Shown: positions 53,570 to 64,000 of the stretch, piece after piece
Numbering within the stretch: the stretch's first letter is position 1
How the letters are laid out: each line of letters opens with the position of its first letter
Source of the DNA: Paralithodes platypus
Taxonomy: Eukaryota > Arthropoda > Malacostraca > Decapoda > Lithodidae
Reading direction: 5' to 3'
NCBI GenBank assembly: GCA_032716605.1
Contig: CM064502.1
Span: 35,947,882 to 36,011,881 of the forward strand
Length of the DNA stretch: 64,000 nt
Position numbers and translations under genes: made by a program
Notes under the pieces: generated by a model
The model's database searches: none
What the model saw: the letters and a program-made list of their open reading frames with translations, nothing else
What the model was told of the DNA's origin: nothing

Positions 53570-53858
53570 ATATGGCCTTTATCACAAGAAGAGATATTTC
53601 AAAGTATGGAAGGAAGGTGGCAGCAAGGAAGAATACCTATCCGCCAAACGTAATGCTAGAAGAGAGGTCTACAGGGTTAAGAAAACCATACAGGATAGCG
53701 TGATAGAACAAATTTTTAGCACTAATAATACCAATGGGATTTATAGATCCTTAGACAGGTGAAATTATAGGGGTTTGAAAATGCTCGACCAATTCATGAA
53801 AGTCAGCAAAAGGGTCTTTGAATGCATGATCATGAAAAGTGTTGCCATCAGCGACATA
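53570..53858 (+). pseudogene. LINE linker and RT-start fragment cut by element C
   Basis: One frame reads KVWKEGGSKEEYLSAKRNAR, a typical linker between endonuclease and RT in many LINEs. Further on MLDQFMKVSKRVFECMI resembles the conserved helix that precedes the RT palm in the same family. It stops at the LTR of element C (53859), so element C inserted into this LINE. Confidence 0.55.
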
Positions 53859-55676
53859 TGTGACGCTCACCGCATCCCCCAGAACCGCATGGCTTACTCG
53901 CTAGAACTCGCCAGGGCAGAGAATATAGCTACAGTATACCTATCATTGTGTACTTTCCTTCTCGAGAAAGCTTGTGTTGCAGACAGTTCAGAACTGTTCT
54001 TTATTTTCGTCTGTCACAATCCTTTCTATTTTATTTAGTCAATTGAAAGTATTGTGTTAAGTAGTTGAATGATGGGAAGGCGAGCGGGAGAGAGAGAGAC
54101 AAGGTGGTGTGACTTGGTAGTGAGTGCGGCGCGTGGCTGGCCCCCTTACATAGGCCTCGCGGGATTCGTTGCCTCCTGCCTAACACTGCCTACTACGCGG
54201 CTGCTTACTGGGCGACTGTCGCGCGCCCTCGTGCCATTCTTGCAAACTGGGACTCCAGCCAGGAGGTCCATGGGAATATCCTTGTCAGATCCTTCCCAGA
54301 CAGCATACTCTAAGCATCTCCCTTGAACTGTCCCACACTCTTGTCTTAGAATCTTTCTCTCCTACTGCCTCTATCATTTCCACTACTTCCTCACCTTTTA
54401 TTAATATCAATTCCCCTCTGGTTCTCTGCATCCACACCTTGAATTGGTGGCCAGACTGTATTATATGCTGGATCTCACATTTCTTATGTACTAGATTAAG
54501 GTTGAAGATAGTCATTGTCTTTTTGGGAGATTGTATTGCTCAGACTGTCTCCATCAATCACTAATGTTTCTACAGGGTTAAATAATGCTAGACTAGGGAT
54601 CAGGTACCTTGCTGTTGGTGTTTTCAATGTGTGTAGGCTACTTTTTAGCTACACGACACTACAGATTCTGTGGGTTACCTGGGTGGATCTTTTGTCTGTG
54701 TACCTTGGAGTTTAGACTGTGTAGTGCGTGAGGGCTGCTTGCCTAATCCACCCAACACTGTTCTAACTCTATTTGCTTTTACTTTTGAGGGTCGCCAGGA
54801 GGATACTCGATACTTGTGATCGAGAATCCTCAAGAGAGCACCCCTTCATATTAACGTAATCAGGCCGCACAGACCCAAGGTCCACACTAGGCTAGGTGCT
54901 GCCTTGCTCCACAAGAATTCTGTACCTTTGCGCATCCCAGCTAGGCTTTATTAACCCGGGTAGACATTAGCTGGATTAGATCATATACTCTTTTATGCAT
55001 ACCCATTATTTTTACACAAGCATTTTGAGATCTAGGTTGCTGTAGAGAGACACAACCAGCATAGACCGGTTTTGTTAATAGGAGTACTACTTTTTCGTGG
55101 CGAGCATTATTATAGTTGCACCGCTTAGCCTATAATATTCTTGTGTCCAATAACATTATATGTCCAGCCTTTTTGTGTATTTAGCCTACACGTGCATTGT
55201 CCTGCCTCCTGCTATTTTGTGGTTCCATTTCCGATACGTTCTTCTTAGTAGTATCCGAGATTATTCAGAAGATTCCTTGTTCGGTGCTTGAGGACTTTAC
55301 AACACTTTCTTTCATAAAGGAGTGACATATATTATTGATTAAAGTAACGTTAAGTAAACCTTCTTCTTGTTTGCATTAGATCACTCTTGTGATTTAATTA
55401 AGTTAACTATCTTTTCCTTGTGTACCATAACTAAGCAACCATATGTTATAGGTAATAGGCTGTTTCAGAGAACATCAGCCTATAATAGAAGCACATAGAT
55501 ACTGAGAGTTAAGATACCCCGCTATCGCAGATATAACTCTGGAGGGTATAATTATGTGTTCTTTGTTCGACGGGATTATATATCAGGGGTTGGATCTAGC
55601 GTTTCCGTTGTTGCATTTATGCCATTCTAGTCCAATGTATAAGAGCCACTGATTTATACGAGACCCAATCGTAACA
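53859..55676 (+). repeat. 5' LTR of element C
   Basis: 1,818 bp, starting TGTGACGCTCACC and ending AATCGTAACA. It is clearly related to the element B LTR (CAGAACCGCATGGCT near its start, CAAGAGAGC after the hairpin) but diverged. Confidence 0.88.
54799..54831 (+). promoter_or_regulatory. LTR hairpin, element C
   Basis: The outer stem GAGGAT (54799-54804) pairs with ATCCTC (54826-54831). The inner stem CTCGAT (54806-54811) pairs with ATCGAG (54819-54824) around a 7-nt loop. Both stems differ in sequence from element B but keep their pairing. Confidence 0.7.
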
Positions 55677-55931
55677 AATGGCGACCTAGCTCAGGATATG
55701 GTGAACTGACATATAATTGCAGGTTATTGTGCAGATTTTTCTCACAGTTTAGGCAGTGAACATTTGTTGATTTTGTGGAATATTTTTTGAGGACATACAA
55801 GAATTATTTTTTTAGCAAAGTAATATAGCACTTAAGCTGTCTCTGAGAATTTTTTATTGTGAATATTGTGGTATAAGAGTTTGGGGTACTTCTTTTTTGT
55901 GTATCAAAGTGAAAAATCTTCAGTGAGCATC

Positions 55932-57225
55932 ATGTCTTATAGCGGATCAGTGCAGGATGAAGACACAGTACGTGATGTAGAAGCTGAGGAGCAGCAGCAT
56001 GGGCAGGTTGTTAACTTGGTGAACAGTGAGGAGGATGCAAGGAATTTTTTACAATGGCCTGTTACTTCCGACCGGTTGGTGGGTATGAATAGGTACGGTC
56101 TCCAGTGCTTAGCCGCAGCTATCGGTCATGTATGTACTAGTGGCATGACCAAGGATGACCTGATGACGTATGTGCTGGGTTGGGTGACTGGCGTACGAGG
56201 TAGGGTGGGTGCTTAGAGCCCTTTGGCCGAGCTTCCCCTTCACTCGACTCCCAATCATCCTATTGGAGTACCGACCCTGAGCACGCTTCCGCAGGTGGGT
56301 AGTGACTGGCAGGGTGGTTTGCCCCTGGGGGGATCACCGGATATTTCTAACATCATTGCATCTCCTCCTCCTCCTCAAGGTTTGACCCCGGAGATGCTCT
56401 TTCAGCTCGAGATGGCAAAGATGCAACATCAGAGTCAACAGCAGATAGAGCTAGCTAAGATAGAAGAGAGAAAAGAGCTGGCTAGGATGCAGCAACAGAC
56501 GAGGGAAGCTGAGCTTAGGACTGAACTAGAATCTACAAGATACTGTGCCGGCATGGATTTAGAGAAGTCTCGGTGTTGAGACGACGGGACAGTGACTCGG
56601 TACTGGAAACCGTGCGCATGATCAGTCTCTGTCGCACCTTCTCAAACTGGTCCCTGTATTTGACGAGTCTGGTGTCACAGAGTTTTTCAATAGATATGAG
56701 AAGAAGTGCCGGGAGCATCAGTGGCCTGAAGTTAAGTGGGCGGCCCTTGTGTTCTCTAGACTCATAGGTAAGGGGCTCAAGGCTTACGATTCACTGCCTT
56801 TGGAGTCCTGCGTTGTTTATGAGGAGCTCAAGGAGGCTGTCCTGCGGGCATACGAGCTACAACCCGAGACATATTGGTTAAAGTTCCGGGGTGTGACTAA
56901 GGGGCGAGACAGTACCTTCTTGGAGCACGCCCGGGACCTGTCCGACGCTATGGGAAACTGGCTCAGATCAGAGAAAATAACTACGTTTGATGAGATGAAA
57001 CAGTTGATGCTTCTAGAGCAGTTTTATAAGTGTACGGGCGGCGACTTGACTTTAAACCTTAAAGAGAAGAACCCAAGAACTCTCGTAGAAGCAGCAGAGA
57101 TGGCTGATCTTCGGTTGTCACTAATTCGGGGGTGCGGCTCTGCACAGAGAAACGATGTAGGCGTTAAGGAGCGTTACCCTCCCCCTCCCCGGAATATGGA
57201 CACACATAAATTTAAAAAGCAATGA
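55932..57225 (+). pseudogene. Element C gag, several frame breaks
   Basis: ATG 55932 (MSYSGSVQDED) to a TAG at about 56214, then a second frame 56223-56579 and a third 56749-57225. It contains the coiled-coil-like EMAKMQHQSQQQIELAKI segment and the SCAN-like core (FRGVTKGRDSTFLEHARDL). It is similar in extent to gag of elements A and B but not translatable as one piece. Confidence 0.8.
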
Positions 57226-58468
57226 CACCAAGACTGATCACAAACCTAGCACCGCCCTGTTTAAGAAGGATCAGGGGACTTTTACACCTCAGTATAAGTC
57301 CAAGGGGAAATTTGAGTGTTATCACTGTCACAAAGAGGGGCACATGGCAAAAGCTTGTCCGAGCAGACCTCCCACGGCGGCTGTGTCATTGGCTCGCAGC
57401 ATTGGGGTGTTCCAGAAGTCTTCTGTGTTTGCTGGAGGCATAAGATCAGAGGATGGAGCACCTCCAGTGAAGAAGGATCCGGAAGGCTCAAACCCTGTCC
57501 GCGATGCCTTTTGCGACCATAGAGGGCATGGCTGAGTGAAGTGGGGGGGGCAAGAAGCACGGGGTACAGTTTTTGCGTGACACAGGTGCCTCTCCGACAC
57601 TCTTGAAGAATTTCACTGGTAGACCCATAAACGCGGCACGGGTAGTTGTGGTGCAGGGAGTTAATGCAACTAGGTCATACCCGCTTGTTAGAATGGAGCT
57701 TGAAGTTGACGGTGTGACTCGCGAACTGGATGTGGGAATCGTGGAGAAATTGCCTGTTGGGGGCGTCGACCTCCTTCTCGGCAATGACTTTGCGGTGCCT
57801 GCTTATAAGGTTTCACCCTTAGTCGTTGCCGAGGAGCCGGCCGACGTGAGTAGGGAGGAACAGGAGTGGGTTGAGAAGTGTCAGGTGCAACTAATGGCGT
57901 GTGTTGTAACCAGATCTCTCGCATCCAGGGAGTCACAGCCTAACCAAAAATCTTCAAATAAGCGGAGGAACGGTCACGAGAAGGTGCTGAAAGCTGATAC
58001 GGTGGAGAGTCTAGTACCAGCAGCGCTTCTCGGGGACTCAGGATTAGCACCGTTATTAGAGTCTGGAGAAGCACCACCACCTGTCACTGAGAGTGTAGAG
58101 GCAGGGCTTAAAGAGACTCAGAGGCAGCAACGGTATACACAGAGAGAGCAACGGGATGCAAAGTTCGATGTTGGGGGAGGGCATGAGTTGTTTCGCAAAC
58201 ACTTAGACAGGCTAGCTCCCTCAGATATTCGCAAATTGCAGCTAGAAGACCCGGAGGTTCTAAAGTGTAGTAACGGTGCTGTCGAACTCGAAGAGGACAG
58301 GGATGCAAAGTCTGGAGATTTTGTTTTCATTGATGGCATCTTGTATCGGCGATTCCAAGACCCGCAGAGAAGTTGGGAGGGTGGGTCAGGAGTGGTAGAC
58401 CAGCTGGTCATACCGAGGGTATGCAGGGATAGCCTACTAAGGTTGGCTCATGATGTACCGCTGGCGGG
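57226..58468 (+). pseudogene. Element C zinc knuckle, protease and truncated pol
   Basis: A zinc knuckle CYHCHKEGHMAKAC lies near 57320, followed by protease DTGASPT near 57580 with LLLGNDFA. After a linker the integrase N-terminal region begins (LLRLAHDVPLAG) and is cut at 58468. Frame changes fall at about 57225 and near 57540, where a G run occurs. Confidence 0.8.
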
Positions 58469-60297
58469 TGTGACGCACGTCAGCTCCCCAGCGACCACGA
58501 GGGGGCAGCGGTTGGCTCCCCATCCTCTTCTCCCCTCTCCCCAGCCAGTGTTATGGGCTGTAGTTTATTGATTAAGTTCTAGTTTCTTCCTAGTGCATCA
58601 TACTGTCACAGGTAGTCCAGAAATACTGTTTATTTTCACCTGTGACAATGCATTGTATTTTATTCCAGCTGTCATAGATTTAATGTATTAGATGACTCGT
58701 GGAAGTTGGAGAGTGTGAGTGAGTGAGAGAGAGAGAGAGAGAGAAATCAGAGCTGGGTGGTATCGGCGGATTGATATCGTGCAACTTGGTTAGTTACGTC
58801 ATCTCTCGGGCGCCTGATTCGTTGCTGGGCTCCTCCCTCCAGCTCCGTCACCGCTTTCCCGCCGCGTCGGGAATGAGTGCGCCTACTCACACGCACTCGC
58901 TTGTAACTTCCATGGGCAGAGCTCCTCTTAGTGCTGTAACGCTAACATCCATTTGCAATCTATCAGCCCACCTCACCCCCCTATTGCGAACTTTCTCTAC
59001 CACTGCTTACCTTCCTTTCTCTGTATATCCTACTATTAATTGACTGCCCTTCCCCTTGACGTTGATTTCATATATCCGTCACTGTATTATACAGCGAGCT
59101 CTCAGAGATATTATATGTAATTAGTTAGGCATTTTGGATCAGAGGGTTATCCATTTTGGCTTGGGGAGGTTTGACATACTCATCGTGTTGCCCCTACCTT
59201 ATTTTCTTGGGTGTCTGCCAGGTCACTCGATGCTACACTGGGGAGAGGCTATCAGGTTACAGTTTCCTATGAGCATAGACTTCGTTGAGCCTATGCAACT
59301 GTACCGGATACCTGCAGAGGCCTATGTCATTTTCTTGTCTGTGTACCTTAGAGCCTAGCACTGTGTTGGCGTGAGGGCGTTTGCCTAGTCCACCCAGCAC
59401 TGTGCTAGCTCGTTAGCTTTTGACTTAGGAGGGTCGCCAGGAGAGAACCAGGTACACGAGACCTGGATCTCTCAAGAGAGCACCCCGTCATTTAATGTAA
59501 CTAGGCGCACAGACTTGAGAACGAGACTAGGCTACCGAGCCGGTGGCTCGGCCCAGGTAGCCTAGCCTACGACTCCCCTGCTAGACTTCGTCCACCTGGC
59601 AGACCCCCGATTAGGGTTTATAATCTCATTGTGTATATGTGTGCAGCATTATTGTTCCTTATGTTTATGGTAAGTCGTGATTGTTGCTGAGAGACCCAAC
59701 CAGAGCAGGCTTGTGCCTGGTGGGAGAAAGCACATCTTTTTGTGGTTAGAGCTTAGACTGCCGACTGTTTTATAATTACACCTGTGCCAGATAACACCGT
59801 ATGTCCCTACACTATATATGTTCCCACAGTAATAATACACAGTTCAGAATCCGAGACGTACTTCTTAGTTGCATCTGAATTTTGCAGAAGATTCCTGCAT
59901 GATGCTTTAGGACTTTCTTTGTTTCACTTTCTTTCAGACAGGAGTGACAGTTTACTGATTATTTAATGTAACGTTAATTATCCTTCTTCTAGTTTGCTAT
60001 TAAATCGTTGCTGCGATTTAATTACGCTACCGGTATCTATCTTTTTCCTTGTATACCTTAATAAAGTAATTGTATGTTGTATGAGTATAGGCTCCTTCAG
60101 TGATCATCAGCCTATAGTGTGCACCTATTACCGAGTCATAGGATACCTCGTTGTCCAGGTACGACTCAGGGCGGTATAGGTGTTTTGTTCTCCAGTGGTT
60201 AAGGCAGGGGTTGGAACTAGTGTTACCCTTGTTGCATTTAGCCTTATCTAGTCCAATGATGAAGAGCCCTGTGTCTTGTAGAACCTGGATCGTAACA
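58469..60297 (+). repeat. 5' LTR of element D
   Basis: 1,829 bp, starting TGTGACGCACG and ending GATCGTAACA. It has a (GA)n run at about 58713-58745 and a TTACGTCA site near 58788. Confidence 0.88.
59441..59473 (+). promoter_or_regulatory. LTR hairpin, element D
   Basis: The outer stem GAGAGA (59441-59446) pairs with TCTCTC (59468-59473). The inner stem CCAGGT (59448-59453) pairs with ACCTGG (59461-59466) around the 7-nt loop 59454-59460. Confidence 0.7.
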
Positions 60298-60434
60298 AAT
60301 GGCGACCTTGCTTAGGATATTGTGAACTTAAGAAATACTGTGGGAGTAGGCTATAGTGGTAATTTTTTTTTATTGAGGAATACAGTGGACACAGACTTTT
60401 GTTTGGCAAGCAGTATTAGACATAAAGAGGCAAC

Positions 60435-62640
60435 ATGGGGGTGTCTCTGATCTCTTCTGCATCTGCCCGGGGTAGGTCGTCAGTTGCGGGGACACAGCCT
60501 GTGAAGAAGGGTTTGGAGGGCTCGACACCTGTCCAAGACACTTTTTGCAGCCATCGAGGGTGCGGGCTTCTCAGCTGGGGGTATACTAAACATCAGGTCA
60601 AATTGTTGCGTGACACTTGGGCATCACAGACACTTCTTAAAAATTTCACAGGCAAACCTATAAACGCGATTCGTGTTGTTGTGGTACAGGGGATCAATGC
60701 TACCAGGTCATACCCGTTGATTAGGTTGGAGCTGGAGGTGGATGGTGTGTGTCGTGAACTTGATGTTGGGATCGTAGAGAGCTTGCCAGTTGAGGGTGTC
60801 GACCTCCTTCTGGACAACGACTTTGCGGTGCTTACTTCGGAGGTTCCACCCTTAGTTGTTGCCGAGAGGGCGGCCGACGTTAATAGGGAGAATCGGGAGT
60901 GGGTCGAGAGGTGTCAGCTTAAACAGATGGCCTGTGCAGTCACCCGTTCTCGCGCGTCAGTTCACTCACAACCATTGTCTCAGTCTTCAGATCAGCGGAG
61001 GAAAGGTCCGAGGAAAGTAGCTAAAGGTGGATTTCACGGTGTTGATTCCGCGGCTCTTCTTGGGGACTCAGTATTGGTACCATTATTATTGTCTGGAGTG
61101 GACCCTGAGCCTGTATCACTGGGTGAACAGGCTGGGCCAGTGAAGACTCCACGGCAGAGCCGTTTTGTAGCCAGGCTCGATCGGGTCTCTAAGTCTAGTA
61201 TCGGTGAGGGTAACAAAGTGCTCCGGGAGCAGCTTGATGCGTTGACACCTGCAGATATCAGTAGACTTCAGATTGATGACCCTGAGCTCCAAAGTTACAG
61301 TCATGGCGCAATAGACCTCGAAGAAGATGGGGATGCTAAGCCGGGGGATTTCTTCCGTTACGAGAGAATTTTGTACAGACGGTATCTAGACCCCAAATCG
61401 AAGTGGGAGGGTGGTGTGAGGGTAGTAGACCAGCTGGTTGTGCCGAGTGGGTGTCGTGAAAACCTACTGCGGTTGGCTCATGATGTGCCAGTGGCAGGGC
61501 ACCTGGGGGTCAGTAAGACGGTAGCGGCGTTGGGTAGATTGTTCTGGTGGCCAGGGATGAGGGCAGATGTTGGTGCATGGGTTGCAGGGTGTGTAACATG
61601 CCTGACTGTAGGAAAGCCCAACCAGGTGATACCCAAGGCTCCGTTGTACCCCATTCCTGTCATTGGGCCGCCTTTTAGTAAGATAGTTGTGGACATGGTT
61701 GGCCCTCTACCACCTACTAGTGCTGGGAATAAATTCTTATTGACTATAATGGATGTTGCTACGAGATACCCGGATGCATACCCCATGCGTAATGGCTCAG
61801 CTAAGACTGTGGTCAAGAACTTGCTGCTTTACTGTTCAAGATACGGGTACCCACGAGAAGTGCAGTCAGACCAGGGGTCAAATTTCACTTCGAACCTATT
61901 CCAACAAACTCTCCAGCAGCATGGCATATGCTCTGTCGTTTCATATGCCTATCACCCCGAGAGTCAGGGGGCACTTGAGAGGTGGCACTCGACCCTCAAG
62001 AGTATGCTTAAATGTTACTGCTTGGAGAATGGCAAGGAGTGGGATCTGGGGCTGCCTTATGTGTTGTTCGCGGCGAGAGAGGTACCTGGTGAGAGTTTGG
62101 GTTTCAGCCCCAACCAGCTTGTTTTTGGCCATAACGTCAGGGGTCCACTGTCCATGGTGAAAGAGATATGGGAGGGTCTGCAGAAACCATGCTCAATGTT
62201 GAAGTACGTTCTCGAGAGTCGTGAAAGGATGGTAAATTGTATGGAGTCGGCAGGGAGGAATTTGGTAGTCTCTCAGGCGAAAGTGAAGGACCGTTACGAT
62301 GTGAAGACGAAGCTCCGGGAGTTTGGGGTGGGGCAGGAGGTTATGTTGTTGCTGCCTCTGCCAGGTCATCCACTGTCAGCAAAGTATACGGGTCCTTATT
62401 TTGTCACTAAGAAGCTGTCGGAACTAGATTATCTTGTTGCAACCCCTGACCGGTGTAAGAAACATCAATTATGCCATGTGAACTTGATGAAGGAGTTTGT
62501 GAGGCGCCCCTCAGAGCCTCTCACTGTCCCCGAGATGGTCTGCAGCGGCCAAGGTGGAGAAGGAGGGGGGGATAGTCATGCTCTGGGGGAAGATAGCTGG
62601 GATTGCCATGTTTCTGCAGAACAGTGGGCGGGAATTGTGT
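60435..62640 (+). pseudogene. Element D protease and integrase, gag absent
   Basis: ATG 60435 begins MGVSLISSASARGRSS, which corresponds to the segment just after the zinc knuckle in element A, so the frame starts where gag should end. The protease box reads DTWAS in place of DTGAS, and LLLDNDFA in place of LLLGNDFA; both changes would be expected to disable it. Integrase is well kept: HLGVSKT and CVTCLTVGK for the zinc finger, VDMVGPLPP, QSDQGSNF and ESQGALERW for the DDE core. The frame runs to a stop at 62852 but the true frame is left near 62635. Confidence 0.85.
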
Positions 62641-64000
62641 TCAGGTGGCAGAGCAGGCTATTGAGCACCTGCCTGAGCAACAGCGTGCAGCCGTGTGCCA
62701 CCTGTTCCAGTCATACCCCGCTGTTTTCGCGGAGCACCCAGGCCTCACAACTCAGACGGTGCATGATGTTGACGTGGGAGACAACCCGCCCTTCAAGTCA
62801 GTGCCTTATCGTGTGCCTCCTATCAAATTGCCAGCCCTCCGGGAGGAGCTGAGGTATATGATAGAGAGAGGGCTGGTTAAGGAAGGGCCGGTGCGTTGGA
62901 CCTCCCCGGTAACTCTGCAGCCTAAGCCAGACGGGAAGGTGTGTTTCTGTATAGACTTTCGCAGACTTAATGGCTTGACCGCCACCAATCCATACCCCCT
63001 TCCTCGCGTCGATGACAGTGTTGACAAAATCGGGAATGCCACATACCTCACAAAGGTCGACCTGGTGAAGTGTTATTGGCAGGTGCCCCTGTCGGCGCGA
63101 GCGAGGGAGGTATGCGGCTTTTGTGTGGACGGCAAGGCATATATGTGTAATGTCATGCCTTATGGGTTGAAAAACGCACCTGTACCTTCCAAAGTCTGAT
63201 GAATGATATTGTTAGTGACATTTCCAATTGTACTGTATATCTCGATGATGTCATTGTCTATGATACTGATTTTGGTAGTCACTGCGAGCATCTTAATATC
63301 TTGTTTCGGAAGCTGTGTGAAGCTGGGTTGGTCGTGAACCTGGGGAAATGCGACTTTGTGCAGGCAACTGTGCAGTATCTTGGCTTTGTTGTAGGTTTGG
63401 GACGGGTGTCCCCCCCCCCCCCCCAGAGCAAGATACTGGCCATCGATCGGTTTCCCAGGCCAACCACCAAGCGTCAGATCATGCGCTTTCTAGGCATGAT
63501 AGGCTACTACAGACGCTTTATACAAGGGTATTCGACTGTTCTTGCTCCCCTGACTGACCTTTTGGCAAAGACGGTGAATTTTCGGTGGTCGCCTGAGTGT
63601 GAAAAGGCGTTGGGGTTAGCGAAGCACTTACTATGCACCCATCCTATTCTCAGGGCGCCGGACTTTACAAGGAGTTTTCAGCTGGCGACAGACACCAGTG
63701 GTGTTGGGGCCGGTGCAGTCCTCTTGCAAACGGACAACGAGGGTCTGGAGCACCCCGTCAGCTTTTACTCTAAAAAGTTCAACTCCGCTCAGAGGAACTA
63801 TTCTACCATCGAGAAAGAGTTGTTGGCGATTGTGCTTGCTTTGAAGCACTTTGAGGTGTATGTTCCAGCCTTCGGCCCGGTCGTGGTCATTTACACAGAT
63901 CACCACCCTCTAAACTTCCTCAACCAGTTCCACAACCGGAACATGCGGCTGACACGGTGGTCACTTATGCTCCAAGAATACAATCTTGATATCAGGCATA
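62603..64000 (+). pseudogene. Element D reverse transcriptase and RNase H, open to window end
   Basis: From about 62640 a second frame gives the RT fingers (FAEHPGLTTQTVHDVDVGD, FCIDFRRLNG). A single base missing near 63182 moves it to a third frame, which carries YLDDVIVY near 63240, the FLGMIGYYRRF block and RNase H (QLATDTSGVGAG, YTDHHPLNF), and stays open to 64000. A C run of 15 at 63410-63424 codes prolines in frame and may be miscounted. Confidence 0.85.

Larger units (their letters stand above)
53859..58468 (+). mobile_element. Element C: Gmr1-like Gypsy copy, interrupted by D
   Basis: 5' LTR 53859-55676, primer site at 55679, gag from 55932 and partial pol up to 58468. It is cut in the integrase zinc-finger region at VPLAG by the TGTGACG start of element D. 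The remainder is outside the window or lost. Confidence 0.88.
58469..64000 (+). mobile_element. Element D: Gmr1-like Gypsy copy without gag, runs off the window
   Basis: 5' LTR 58469-60297, primer site at 60300, then pol (PR-INT-RT-RH) from 60435. No gag is present between the leader and the protease. It is inserted in element C; the left flank is CGGG and the other flank lies outside the window. Pol has at least two frame breaks. Confidence 0.88.

Noticed and set aside
53444..53653. Open frame after the LINE relic
   Set aside because: It lies out of frame with the LINE linker found at 53570-53700 and has no motif.

Overview
This 64 kb window is repetitive nuclear DNA of an animal. It is built almost entirely from transposable elements and their relics, and I found no convincing host gene. 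There are no bacterial gene arrays, operons, rRNA genes or CRISPR arrays. The LINE proteins (Jockey-like and CR1-like, including a family with a run of AAC at its 3' end) most resemble those I associate with arthropods, in particular decapod crustaceans. That host assignment is an inference with modest confidence.

Region 1 (0-12.4 kb) is a mosaic of short non-autonomous DNA transposons with TTAA target duplications (piggyBac/Kolobok type). Several sit end to end and share one TTAA, and some are nested. A 5'-truncated LINE lies at 3.7-6.5 kb and an unusual reverse-transcriptase relic at 0.4-1.2 kb.

Region 2 (12.4-26.2 kb) is a minus-strand LTR retrotransposon (element A) with the rare Gypsy pol order gag-PR-INT-RT-RNaseH, as in the Gmr1 clade. 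A nearly complete CR1-like LINE (ORF1 esterase plus ORF2) is inserted in its 3' untranslated part. Its 5' LTR is cut off by a plus-strand LINE (26.2-28.3 kb).

Region 3 (28.8-41.9 kb) is an older minus-strand Gypsy element (E) with the ordinary order PR-RT-RH-INT. It is split inside its integrase by a complete plus-strand Gmr1-like copy (element B, 30395-38179, ATAT target duplication, two LTRs of about 1.78 kb). Element B has lost most of integrase and reverse transcriptase.

Region 4 (42-53.9 kb) holds AT-rich sequence, a pogo/Tigger-like TA element (44.2-45.1 kb), a degraded minus-strand CR1 (45.6-48.1 kb), three fragments of one Jockey-like LINE, a tRNA-like stretch, and a 20-bp/60-bp tandem repeat split by a TTAA MITE.

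Region 5 (53.9-64 kb) holds two more Gmr1-like copies on the plus strand: C, broken in pol at 58468 by D, which runs off the window. D has no gag.

All four Gmr1-like elements carry, about 1 kb into the LTR, a hairpin whose two stems keep their pairing while the sequence changes. I consider this the most interesting signal in the window. No element appears fully functional as it stands, but element A encodes one open 1,714-residue frame covering nearly all gag and pol domains.
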